Positions 1 to 7,949 of a stretch of DNA of 52,584 bases are shown here, piece by piece (position 1 is the stretch's first letter; every line of letters begins with the position of its first letter). The notes below the pieces were generated by a model. It ran no database searches and was not told where the DNA came from. It saw only the letters and a program-made list of their open reading frames with translations. Source of the stretch: Streptomyces sp. AC558_RSS880 (GTDB lineage: Bacteria > Actinomycetota > Actinomycetes > Streptomycetales > Streptomycetaceae); assembly GCF_019049255.1 (NCBI RefSeq), contig NZ_JAGMUJ010000130.1:380116-432699 (forward strand), given 5' to 3'. The position numbers were made by a program, and so were the translations under genes.

Positions 1-1635
1 GATGTCACCGAGCGCCGGGAACTCACCGGCCGGCGCGAAGAAGTCGTGCCAGACCGTGGCGGGCCCGAAGCCGTTGCTGCCGTTGGACAACGCGACATAC
101 ACCTTGGCGTCGGCGTCATGGGTGAACGTGACGATGTCGTCGAAACCGTCCGCGTTCACATCACCGACCGCGGGAACCTCACCACCCGGCGCGAAGTGGT
201 CGTGCCACACACTCGCGGGCCCGAACCCGCCACCGTCGGACAGGGCCACGTACACGTCCGACTCGGCACCCTTGGTGAAGGTGACGACGTCGTCCTTGTC
301 GTCCCCGTTGAAGTCACCACTCAGCGGAGCCTCCCCGCCCGGCGCGAAGTGGTCGTGCCACACCTTCGCCCCACCGAACCCCTCACGGGTCGAGGCAGCG
401 ACATAGACGTCCGCCTCCGGGTCCTGGGTGAACGTCACGATGTCGTCCACACCGTCACCCGTGAAGTCCGTCGGCGAACCGGCCCGCATCCCGCTGCCAC
501 CGCTGGTGACGAGCTGCATGTAGTAGTTCCAGTTCCAGTGCGGTCCCGGATCCGTGTGGTCGTTGCCCGGCAGCTCGTTGTGGCCCAGGATGTGCGCCCG
601 GTCCTTGGGGATGCCGTGCTGGTCGCACAGGTGCCGGGTCAGCGCGGCGGAGGAACGGTACATGGCGTCGGAGAACCAGGACGCGTTGTCGACGTACCCC
701 TCGTGCTCGATCCCGAGCGACGACGGGTTGGCGCTGCGGGCGTGGTACGCGGTGTCGGAGTCACGCACCATCTGGGTGACATCGCCGTCCGAGGAACGGA
801 TCACATAGTGCGAGCTGACGCCCGCGGCACCGTTCTGGAACCAGCTGATGGAGCCCGCGTACGAGCCCTGCGTGACGTGGATGACGACCTTGTCGATCCG
901 CGCCGAACGCCCGGGCTCGTAGTTGTTCGCATGGGCGGGGACCCAGTGGGCCGGCCCGTAATCGGCGCTCAGGACGGAGACTTCGGCCTGCTCGCCGTCG
1001 CCGGTGGAGCTGCCGAGCGGACGTGTCTTCTCGTACTCTCCGCGTTCCGGTTCGACCGTTCGCGGCTTGACGGTGACGCGTTCACCGCCCGTCACCTTCT
1101 GGGCCAGTCCCTGTCCGAGGAAGTCGTACACCGTGTCGGCGTACAGCCGTGCCGTGCTCGCCCGGTCCGCACCGCCGTACTCGGCGACGGCGGGATACCA
1201 CTCGCCGATACGGTCCCGCTCGCCGGCGTCCAGTCCGAGGGCGTCGGCGTAGGACCGCAGGACGGCGGCGCCGCCACGGATGTTGGCGTCGGTGTCGCGC
1301 TTCAGCTCGGTGGCCGGCAGACCGGTCAGCTCGGCCGCGGTCTCCAGCGTCCGGCGTTCCGGGTTGCTGACGAGGTGCATCACCCCGTAGCCGCCGGACG
1401 CGCTCGGCTTGCCGGCGTGGCCGTCGAGATGGGTCTCCCCGTACCCGACGGCGACCAGGAGGTCACGCGGAACGTCGAACTCCTTGCTCGCGGCGGCGAA
1501 GGCGTCGTTCATGGCGGTGTCGTCGGCCGGGGCGGCGCTCGCCCGGCCGGTCAGGGTCAGTGCGGAGGCGAGTACGGCGACGAGCAGGGCCGCGCCCGGT
1601 CCGGTGCGTCTGCGGTTGGGTGGGTGCTGGGACAT
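1..1635 (-). CDS. Secreted lysozyme-like / N-acetylmuramoyl-L-alanine amidase with C-terminal FG-GAP repeats (3' end outside window)
   Basis: Predicted to cleave the amide bond between MurNAc and the stem peptide outside the cell. The start ATG follows a GGGGGA ribosome site and a Sec-type signal peptide (residues 1-33). Residues ~40-165 look like a lysozyme/transglycosylase-like module (FDVPRDLLVAVGYGETHLDG). Residues ~210-385 are an Amidase_2-type domain: IHVTQGSYAGSISW near its start, GIEHEGYV in the middle and NDHTDPGPHWNWNYY at its end supply the expected His ligands. From residue 386 come FG-GAP repeats of ~51 residues; three are complete and the fourth is cut by the window edge, so about two and a half more are expected outside. 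It starts 21 bases after the upstream lysozyme-like gene and is probably last in the four-gene set. Blade 3 matches that gene at 176 of 177 bases. Confidence 0.85.
   Translation of the reverse strand, partial: MSQHPPNRRRTGPGAALLVAVLASALTLTGRASAAPADDTAMNDAFAAASKEFDVPRDLLVAVGYGETHLDGHAGKPSASGGYGVMHLVSNPERRTLETAAELTGLPATELKRDTDANIRGGAAVLRSYADALGLDAGERDRIGEWYPAVAEYGGADRASTARLYADTVYDFLGQGLAQKVTGGERVTVKPRTVEPERGEYEKTRPLGSSTGDGEQAEVSVLSADYGPAHWVPAHANNYEPGRSARIDKVVIHVTQGSYAGSISWFQNGAAGVSSHYVIRSSDGDVTQMVRDSDTAYHARSANPSSLGIEHEGYVDNASWFSDAMYRSSAALTRHLCDQHGIPKDRAHILGHNELPGNDHTDPGPHWNWNYYMQLVTSGGSGMRAGSPTDFTGDGVDDIVTFTQDPEADVYVAASTREGFGGAKVWHDHFAPGGEAPLSGDFNGDDKDDVVTFTKGAESDVYVALSDGGGFGPASVWHDHFAPGGEVPAVGDVNADGFDDIVTFTHDADAKVYVALSNGSNGFGPATVWHDFFAPAGEFPALGDI
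4..180. repeat. Near-exact direct repeat (blade 3 region), partner at 2116-2292
   Basis: 176 of 177 bases match between the amidase gene here and the lysozyme-like gene at 2116-2292; the single difference is at base 70. Identity stops abruptly at 180/2292, where the two genes diverge. Confidence 0.95.
352..484. repeat. 133-bp exact direct repeat (blade 1), partner at 3986-4118
   Basis: Bases 352-484 equal 3986-4118. This patch joins the amidase gene to the M23 gene, while blade 3 of the same amidase gene is closest to the lysozyme-like gene. The patchwork is evidence of exchange among the array members. Confidence 0.93.
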
Positions 1636-1655
1636 GGGTTCCCCCTGTTGTGGAA

Positions 1656-1854
1656 GCTAGAGGCTGGTTTCGCCGGGGGTGCCGAAGAAGTCGTGCCACT
1701 TGCGGCCGTTGACGAAGCCGTCGGTGCCGTTGGAGGTGGCGACGTAGACGTCGGCCTCGGCGTTGTGGGTGAAGGTGACGATGTCGTCCTTGCCGTCACC
1801 GTCGTAGTCACCGACGTACGGGAACTCGCCGGAGGGAGAGAAGAACTCGTTCCA
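1656..1854. repeat. 199-bp exact direct repeat (blade 6), partner at 3178-3376
   Basis: Bases 1656-1854 and 3178-3376 are identical, including the stop codon and the last FG-GAP blade of two adjacent genes. The flanking blades differ, so this is a local patch of identity rather than a whole-gene duplication. A recent gene-conversion event or strong purifying exchange is the simplest explanation. Confidence 0.95.
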
Positions 1855-3144
1855 CCGCGCGCCGGGACCGAACCCGGAGCCGTTCGACAGGGCGACATAG
1901 ACATCGGACTCGGCGCCCTGGGTGAAGGCGACGATGTCGTCCTTCTTGTCACCGTTGAAGTCACCGACCCGGGGCTGCTCACCGGCCGGGGCGAAGTGCT
2001 CGTGCACGAGCTTGCCCGCACCGAAGGCGCTCTCCCCGTCGGACAGAGCCACATACACGTCCGCCGTGCCGCCCTGCGTGAACGCGATCAGATCGTCGTC
2101 ACCGTCACCGTCCACGTCACCGAGCGCCGGGAACTCACCGGCCGGCGCGAAGAAGTCGTGCCAGACCGTGGCGGGCCCGAAACCGTTGCTGCCGTTGGAC
2201 AACGCGACATACACCTTGGCGTCGGCGTCATGGGTGAACGTGACGATGTCGTCGAAACCGTCCGCGTTCACATCACCGACCGCGGGAACCTCGTGCCGTT
2301 GTGCGAAGAAGTCGTGCCAGACCGTCGCCGGACCGAACCCGTCACCGTTGGAGAGCGACACGTACACGTCGGCCTCGGGACCGTGCGCGAAGGTGACGAC
2401 GTCGTCCTTGTCGTCGCCGTTGAAGTCACCGGTCAGCGGGGTCTCGCCACGCGGAGCGAAGAAGTCGTGCCACAGCTTCGCCCCACCGAACTCGCTGCCC
2501 GTGGAGGGCGCGACGTAGGTGTCCGCCTCGGGGTTCTGGGTGAAGGTGACGATGTCGTCCACACCGTCGCCCGTGAAGTCGGTGGGTCCTCCGCCGAAGA
2601 CGCCGGTGCTGCGCTCCGCCTCGGCGAGCAGGGCGCGGGCCTTGGCCTCCGCCTCGTCGTAGCGGGTGGGGAAGCCGGAGCCCTGGACGCTCTGGGCGAG
2701 CTGGCCGGCGGTGTAGCCGGGGTATTTCCGGTCGTTGGCGATGGCACGGGTGACGAACTGCGTCGCCGCGTACCAGGGGTCCATGATCTGCTCGACGGTG
2801 CCCCAGCCGTAGCTCGGCCGCTGCTGGAAGACACCGATGGAGTCCTTGTCACCGCAGGCCAGGTTGTTCATGTGCGACTCGACCCAGCCGGCCTCGAAGG
2901 CCGCGAGGGTCACCTTCGCGTTGGCGTTGTGGGTGCGGGCGACGCGCAGCACGTTGACGAGGACGTTCGGATCGTGCGTCGACGGTACGTAGCACGAGGC
3001 GTCCAGGACCTCGGCGTTGGCCAGGTTCTTGGGCGGCTTCGGCGACGGGTCGGCGGCCTGGGCGGGCGTGGCACCGGCGGCTATCAGGAAACCTGCCGCC
3101 GCCAACCCGGCGGCGCAGGCGGACAGACGTCTATGACGGGGCAT
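1657..3144 (-). CDS. Secreted lysozyme-like (transglycosylase-type) protein with six FG-GAP repeats
   Basis: Predicted glycan-strand hydrolase, 495 residues. The ATG was chosen because it follows GAAAGGGCAC and opens a clean signal peptide (MPRHRRLSACAAGLAAAGFL, cleavage near AQA-AD); further upstream the frame only shadows the neighbouring gene. Residues ~45-180 contain a lysozyme-like fold signature, with Glu89 in VESHMNNL as candidate acid, followed by GDKDSIGVFQQRPSYGWGT as in actinobacterial lysozyme-like domains. Residues ~187-495 are six repeats of the form GDxDGDGxDDIVTFT...DVYVALSNG...WHDFFAPxGExP, rich in Asp suited to calcium binding, ending PGETSL. Blade 6 is identical in DNA to that of the M23 gene upstream (199 bases). 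Catalysis is inferred; the role may be wall turnover or lysis of other bacteria. Confidence 0.85.
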   Translation of the reverse strand: MPRHRRLSACAAGLAAAGFLIAAGATPAQAADPSPKPPKNLANAEVLDASCYVPSTHDPNVLVNVLRVARTHNANAKVTLAAFEAGWVESHMNNLACGDKDSIGVFQQRPSYGWGTVEQIMDPWYAATQFVTRAIANDRKYPGYTAGQLAQSVQGSGFPTRYDEAEAKARALLAEAERSTGVFGGGPTDFTGDGVDDIVTFTQNPEADTYVAPSTGSEFGGAKLWHDFFAPRGETPLTGDFNGDDKDDVVTFAHGPEADVYVSLSNGDGFGPATVWHDFFAQRHEVPAVGDVNADGFDDIVTFTHDADAKVYVALSNGSNGFGPATVWHDFFAPAGEFPALGDVDGDGDDDLIAFTQGGTADVYVALSDGESAFGAGKLVHEHFAPAGEQPRVGDFNGDKKDDIVAFTQGAESDVYVALSNGSGFGPGARWNEFFSPSGEFPYVGDYDGDGKDDIVTFTHNAEADVYVATSNGTDGFVNGRKWHDFFGTPGETSL

Positions 3145-3177
3145 GGGTGTGCCCTTTCGGGTCGGGATCAGGTGGTG

Positions 3178-3376
3178 GCTAGAGGCTGGTTTCGCCGGGG
3201 GTGCCGAAGAAGTCGTGCCACTTGCGGCCGTTGACGAAGCCGTCGGTGCCGTTGGAGGTGGCGACGTAGACGTCGGCCTCGGCGTTGTGGGTGAAGGTGA
3301 CGATGTCGTCCTTGCCGTCACCGTCGTAGTCACCGACGTACGGGAACTCGCCGGAGGGAGAGAAGAACTCGTTCCA
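3178..3376. repeat. 199-bp exact direct repeat (blade 6), partner at 1656-1854
   Basis: Second copy of the exact repeat described at 1656. Here it encodes blade 6 and the stop of the M23 endopeptidase gene. Confidence 0.95.
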
Positions 3377-4669
3377 GAGCTGCCCGCCCTCGAACCGGGC
3401 CCCGTCCGAAAGCGCCACGAAGACATCGGACTCGGCGCCCTGAGTGAAGGCGACGATGTCGTCCTTCTTGTCACCGTTGAAGTCACCGACCCGGGGCTGC
3501 TCACCGGCCGGCGCGAAGTGCTCGTGCACGAGCTTGCCCGCACCGAAGCCGTTCTCCCCGTTCGACAGAGCGACATACACGTCCGCGGTGGTGCCCTGAG
3601 TGAACGCGATCAGATCGTCGTCACCGTCACCGTCGATGTCACCGAGCGCCGGGAACTCACCGGCCGGCGCGAAGAAGTCGTGCCACACCGTCGCCGGGAG
3701 GAAACCGTTGCTGCCGTTGGACAACGCGACATACACCTTGGCGTCGGCGTCATGAGTGAAGGTGACGATGTCGTCGAAACCGTCCGCGTTCACATCACCG
3801 ACCGCGGGAACCTCACCACCCGGCGCGAAGTGGTCGTGCCAGACCGCCGCAGGACCGAACCCGCCACCGTTGGACAGCGCCACGTACACATCGGAGTCGG
3901 CACCCTTGGTGAAGGTGACGACGTCGTCCTTGTCGTCACCGTTGAAATCACCCGTCAGCGGGGTCTCCCCGCTCGGCGCGAAGAAGTCGTGCCACACCTT
4001 CGCCCCACCGAACCCCTCACGGGTCGAGGCAGCGACATAGACGTCCGCCTCCGGGTCCTGGGTGAACGTCACGATGTCGTCCACACCGTCACCCGTGAAG
4101 TCCGTCGGCGAACCGGCCAACAGCGGCTGAGGCGTTCCGCAGTTGCCGCTGGTGTGGCGGGCGGCGGTGGAGCTGTAGCGCAGCGCCACCCCGTCGATCA
4201 CGATGGGCACGTTCTGGCCGTCGGCCTCCTGCTCGTAGTGCAGGTGGGGACCGGACGACTCGCCCGTGGTGCCGACCTTGCCCAGTTCGTCGCCGGTGCG
4301 GACGTACTGGCCCTTGGAGACGGTGATGCGGTCCAGGTGGGCGACCAGGCTGGTCCAGCCGCCACCGTGGTCGACGCGCACATAGTTGCCGTACCCGGAG
4401 GTGTTGGGCATGGGCACCACGTCGATCACGGTGCCGGGTGCCGAGGCCAGGGCCGGGGTGCCGAGGTCGGCGGAGCCCGCGATGTTGAAGTCCAGTGCGT
4501 TGTGGGCCTCGGAGGAGTGGTGGTAGTAGTCCCGCCCCTGTCCGCACGGCCAGGGCGCGCGGAAGTCGGGGCGGGTGCCGGCGGCCGAGGCCGTCTGTGC
4601 GGGGACCAGGAGGGCGCCGGAGGCCAGTACGGTGCCGATCAGGCCCAGGCTGAGGTGCCGTCTTCGCAC
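3179..4669 (-). CDS. Secreted M23-family peptidoglycan endopeptidase with six FG-GAP repeats
   Basis: Zinc metallopeptidase of the LytM/lysostaphin type, expected to cut peptide crosslinks in the wall; 496 residues. I chose the GTG preceded by GGAAGGA because it begins directly with a signal peptide (MRRRHLSLGLIGTVLASGAL, end near ASA-AG); an in-frame ATG 36 bases upstream lacks a good ribosome site. Zinc ligands are visible: His56 and Asp60 in AHNALDFN, His111 in VAHLDR, and the HxH of GPHLHYEQ (His142, His144). The M23 fold spans ~45-165. Six FG-GAP blades occupy ~188-496 and end PGETSL. It lies 34 bases upstream of the lysozyme-like gene, so co-transcription is likely. Its blade 1 is identical in DNA to blade 1 of the amidase gene over 133 bases. 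Confidence 0.9.
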   Translation of the reverse strand: MRRRHLSLGLIGTVLASGALLVPAQTASAAGTRPDFRAPWPCGQGRDYYHHSSEAHNALDFNIAGSADLGTPALASAPGTVIDVVPMPNTSGYGNYVRVDHGGGWTSLVAHLDRITVSKGQYVRTGDELGKVGTTGESSGPHLHYEQEADGQNVPIVIDGVALRYSSTAARHTSGNCGTPQPLLAGSPTDFTGDGVDDIVTFTQDPEADVYVAASTREGFGGAKVWHDFFAPSGETPLTGDFNGDDKDDVVTFTKGADSDVYVALSNGGGFGPAAVWHDHFAPGGEVPAVGDVNADGFDDIVTFTHDADAKVYVALSNGSNGFLPATVWHDFFAPAGEFPALGDIDGDGDDDLIAFTQGTTADVYVALSNGENGFGAGKLVHEHFAPAGEQPRVGDFNGDKKDDIVAFTQGAESDVFVALSDGARFEGGQLWNEFFSPSGEFPYVGDYDGDGKDDIVTFTHNAEADVYVATSNGTDGFVNGRKWHDFFGTPGETSL

Positions 4670-4795
4670 TTCGTTCTTCCTTCCATGGGGGGCGGGAATC
4701 GCCATCGGTCGGTTGTGGGCACAGGGCTGCCCGGGACACGCGCCGAATCGGGGCGCGTGCCCGGGTGCCACGGGTGGAGAGGACGGGGCGGGGGC

Positions 4796-7468
4796 TCAGA
4801 GAGAGATCTCGCCGGGGAGGCCGAAGAAGTCGTTCCACTTCCTCGGCTCCCCGAAGGCGGTGCCGGACGAGAGCGCCACGTGCACATCGGCCTCGGGGGT
4901 GTGGCCGAAGGAGACCACGTCGTCCCGGCCGTCCTCGTCGAAGTCACCGACGTACGGGGAGGCGCTGGGGCCCGAGAACGCGTCGTGCCAGAGGCCCTTG
5001 GCGACGAAGCCCTCGCCGTCGGACAGGGCGACGCGGACCTCGGCGGCCGCGTCCGCGGTGAAGGAGGCGATGTCGTCGCGGTCGTCCCCGTCGAAGTCGC
5101 CCACCCGCGGCAGTTCGGCGCCGGGCGAGAAGCCGGTGAGGACCTTGCGTGCGGGCCCGAAGGAGTCGCCGTCGGAGAAGGCGACGTAGACGGCGGCCTC
5201 GGTGCCCTTGGTGAAGGTGATGATGTCGTCCTTCTTGTCGCCGTTCACGTCGCCCACGGCCGGGAACTCGCCGCGCGGCGCGAAGTGGTCGTGCCATTTC
5301 CCGCCGGTGGTGAAGGACTTGTCGTCGGAGAGGGACACATAGACGTCGGAGGTGGCGTCCTGTGTGAAGGTGACGATGTCGTCGGTCCCGTCGCCGTCGA
5401 AGTCGCCCACGGCCGGGACCTCGCCGTCGGGCGCGAAGTGGTCGCTCCACTTCTGCCCGGTGGCGAACGAGGTGCCGGTGGAGGGCGCGACGTAGACGTC
5501 GGCCGTCGTCCCCTGGGTGAAGGTGATCGCGTCGTCCTTGTCGTCCCCGTTGAAGTCACCGGTGAGCGGCGTCTCCCCGGCGGGTGCGAAGTGGTCGTTC
5601 CACTTGCCCCCGCCGGTGAACGCGGTGCCGTCCGAGGGGACCGCGTAGACCTCCGCGGCGGTGCCGCGGGTGAACGTGACGATGTCGTCCTTGCCGTCAC
5701 CGGTCACATCGGTCGGTGAACCGCCGAGCATCAGGCCGCCCGCGTCGCCGTAGTGGACCTCGAGCTCCGCGATGGAGGTGAAGGTCTTCGCCCCGCCGGG
5801 CCGGCCGATGATCCGCACGCCGTCGCCCGCCGTCGGGTCGAAGGAGAAGGTGTAGGTCCGGTGCGGGCCCGCGGAGTTGTCGTACGGGTACGCGGGGCCG
5901 ACGCGCTGGCCGGAGACGTCCACCCACTGGTTGTCGCGCCGGACCTGGACGCGCAGGTCACCGGCGAACCAGCCGCCGTCCGCGAACATGTCGCCCGTGG
6001 TGTAGGTGACCTTGTTCATCATGTACTGGCGCGGCCAGGTGTAGCCCCACCAGCCGGCGTCCTTGCGCTCGTCGTTCCAGTCGTCCTCGCTCTGGTCGCG
6101 GTTGCCGTCGGCGTAGAAGGCGTCCTTGCCGAAGTGGGTGGCCCGCTGGACGGGCACCGTGCCGGGTTCGCGGGCGAGGTTGCGGTTCGGGTCGGCGGCG
6201 TTGCCGGGAGTGGTGTCGCGGCGCGGCTCCAGGCTCAGTTTCCGCAGGGAGAAGGTGTACGCGTAGTGGTCGCCCTGCGGGTAACCGCCGCCGCAGGGGC
6301 AGACGTTGGACTGGAGCCACATCGACTTGCCGTCGGCGCTGATGTACTTGGACGGGATCGTGGTGGCGTAGCCGCCGTGCTTGGAGTGGGTCCAGGGGTA
6401 GCCGCCGAAGTCCTTGGTCGCGAAGTGCTTCCAGGGGCCCCAGGGGGTCGGGGACTCGTAGAACTCGAAGGTGTACTCGGTCCACGAGGTGTAGATGTAG
6501 CGGTTCAGCGGCTTGTTGTAGACGACGCCGCCCTGGCCGAGGACCGTCATGTCGCGTGCCCGGCCGGGGGTGAGGACGTTCTGGTAGACGCGCCGGTCGT
6601 CGTGGAGGACGGGCTTGCGCTGCGCGATCTCCGTGGACCAGACCGGGTTGCCGGAGGTGTCCGTGCCGGACATGTACTGCCAGGCGTTCTCGTCCATGAC
6701 GGAGTTCTTGTGGACGCGGGCCAGGTACAGGTCGACGGGGTCGGGGACGGTGTTGTCGAAGGAGTCCCGCCAGTTGTGGTCCAGGCCGTAGGCGTAGACG
6801 TGGTCGTCGGGGGCGTTGGCGTAGTTCTTGCCGTAGTCCAGGAACATCACCGTGGTGAAGACGCCGCCGCCGAACATCGGCCGGTCGCGGTCCCAGGTCC
6901 AGGTGCGGCCCTTGTCGGTGGACCTGGCGATCGTCGCGGCCGGGGCGTCGTTGAAGTCGTGCGCCAGGTCCTGCACCGCGAGGTAGAGGTCGCCGTTCAC
7001 ACAGGCCATGCCGGTCGGCTTGCGGTTGTGGCCCGCGCTCCAGATCTGGCCCACGTCGGTGGAGAGCTGTGATCCGGTCAGTCCGCCGGGCATGCCGGAG
7101 ATCTTCGTGACCCCGATGTCGCTGAAGTCGCTGCCGAAGCCGGTCCCGTCGCCGTAGGCGGCGTACACGTTGTCGTCGTCGGACCAGCAGTTGGGCCAGA
7201 GGTCACCGTGGTCCCGGTTGTCGCCGGCCGCGGGTGCGCCGACGGTGGCCGCGGGGTCGACGGCCACGGTCGAGAAGAAGCCGCTCGCCGGAGGTGAACC
7301 GGCGGCGGCCGCCCGGGTTTCCGCGGTCCGTACGACGTCCGGCGTCGTACCGGTCGCGGCCGAACCCGGCGGCACGACCGTCAGCACCGTGCCGAGGGCG
7401 AGCAGGGCCGTGGCCATGGCACGGCCCAGGGGCCCTGCCGGTCTGGAGGGTGGGGCGGATCTGCGCAT
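4796..7468 (-). CDS. Secreted DUF4185-like protein with galactose-binding-like module and six FG-GAP repeats
   Basis: A large exoprotein of 890 residues whose enzymatic role is unknown. The ATG follows CCGGGAG and begins a signal peptide (~1-38). Residues ~60-420 resemble DUF4185, a sialidase/five-bladed-propeller-like family of sugar-acting or sugar-binding proteins (WSDDDNVYAAYGDGTGFG, RSTDKGRTWTWD, YNKPLNRYIYTSW). Residues ~430-580 look like an F5/8-type (discoidin) carbohydrate-binding module. Residues ~585-890 are six FG-GAP blades ending PGEISL, clearly homologous to those of the three downstream genes but diverged throughout. It is first in transcription order; 126 bases separate it from the M23 gene. 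A sigma-70-type promoter and LacI-like operator precede it, which supports a sugar-linked role. The DUF4185 assignment comes from motif recall, not a search. Confidence 0.75.
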   Translation of the reverse strand: MRRSAPPSRPAGPLGRAMATALLALGTVLTVVPPGSAATGTTPDVVRTAETRAAAAGSPPASGFFSTVAVDPAATVGAPAAGDNRDHGDLWPNCWSDDDNVYAAYGDGTGFGSDFSDIGVTKISGMPGGLTGSQLSTDVGQIWSAGHNRKPTGMACVNGDLYLAVQDLAHDFNDAPAATIARSTDKGRTWTWDRDRPMFGGGVFTTVMFLDYGKNYANAPDDHVYAYGLDHNWRDSFDNTVPDPVDLYLARVHKNSVMDENAWQYMSGTDTSGNPVWSTEIAQRKPVLHDDRRVYQNVLTPGRARDMTVLGQGGVVYNKPLNRYIYTSWTEYTFEFYESPTPWGPWKHFATKDFGGYPWTHSKHGGYATTIPSKYISADGKSMWLQSNVCPCGGGYPQGDHYAYTFSLRKLSLEPRRDTTPGNAADPNRNLAREPGTVPVQRATHFGKDAFYADGNRDQSEDDWNDERKDAGWWGYTWPRQYMMNKVTYTTGDMFADGGWFAGDLRVQVRRDNQWVDVSGQRVGPAYPYDNSAGPHRTYTFSFDPTAGDGVRIIGRPGGAKTFTSIAELEVHYGDAGGLMLGGSPTDVTGDGKDDIVTFTRGTAAEVYAVPSDGTAFTGGGKWNDHFAPAGETPLTGDFNGDDKDDAITFTQGTTADVYVAPSTGTSFATGQKWSDHFAPDGEVPAVGDFDGDGTDDIVTFTQDATSDVYVSLSDDKSFTTGGKWHDHFAPRGEFPAVGDVNGDKKDDIITFTKGTEAAVYVAFSDGDSFGPARKVLTGFSPGAELPRVGDFDGDDRDDIASFTADAAAEVRVALSDGEGFVAKGLWHDAFSGPSASPYVGDFDEDGRDDVVSFGHTPEADVHVALSSGTAFGEPRKWNDFFGLPGEISL

Positions 7469-7504
7469 TGACTGTGCTCCCGGTGGACTCGGCCGGCCAG
7501 CGTC

Positions 7505-7516
7505 GAAATCGATTTC
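7505..7516. promoter_or_regulatory. LacI-family-type operator on the transcription start
   Basis: GAAATCGATTTC is a perfect 12-base palindrome with the central CG typical of LacI/GalR-family operators. AT-rich sequence is conspicuous in this GC-rich window. Its position over the predicted start point of the DUF4185-like gene fits repression by steric block. The cognate repressor is not identified; the LacI gene at 15669 is not adjacent. Confidence 0.65.
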
Positions 7517-7521
7517 AGCGG

Positions 7522-7550
7522 ACGGTACTAGCGCGCCAGGAGGGCGTCAA
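7522..7550 (-). promoter_or_regulatory. Sigma-70-type promoter of the DUF4185-like gene
   Basis: On the minus strand TTGACG (7550-7545), a 17-base spacer and TACCGT (7527-7522) form a good housekeeping promoter. Transcription should begin near 7515, inside the palindrome at 7505-7516. The 5' leader would be about 47 bases. Confidence 0.7.
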
Positions 7551-7949
7551 CTGACGCATGGGAGGCGAGGATTCGGCGAGAATTGGCCGATGCACCCCAT
7601 TCTTCCGGCCGTGCGACCGCTGCGGCGCGGGCCTCTTGGATCTTCTGCCTCCAGGGTGTTCGAGCAGGTCACAGCGGTACACAGCGGGAGTCGACCTTGT
7701 CGGCGGGACGGGCGGGGGAATCGACCGGCGCGCTCGTTCCGTGACACAAGAAATCCATTTCACATCTGGCCGTCCAGAGTTGGCCGACCGTTCGCCGCAC
7801 CTGTCACATGTGGTCCACGGAGCGCGTCCCGTCCCCCGAGCGAGCTACGGGCAAGTGTCCACTGCACGGTGACGATTCCCGGCCGCCGGATCCGTAGCGT
7901 CCGTTGTGACACGCGGCGCTGGGCCGCGGGACCGACGAAGGAGTCATCG

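Larger units (their letters stand above)
7469..7949. other. 481-base divergent intergenic region
   Basis: It separates the minus-strand FG-GAP set from the plus-strand CPBP gene. The left end holds the promoter and operator at 7505-7550. I find no credible gene in 7560-7900. A TAGCGT about 55 bases before the CPBP start could be its -10, but no convincing -35 pairs with it. Confidence 0.5.

Noticed and set aside
4..5700. Regular repeats in 1-5.7 kb as a CRISPR-like or satellite array
   Set aside because: The ~153-base periodicity is coding (FG-GAP blades), in frame, and lacks short repeats with unique spacers.
46..5719. Very long plus-strand frames (46-3234 and 3143-5719) opposite the FG-GAP genes
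   Set aside because: They are antisense shadows created by GC3 bias and repeated codons; the minus-strand proteins have signal peptides, ribosome sites and known motifs.
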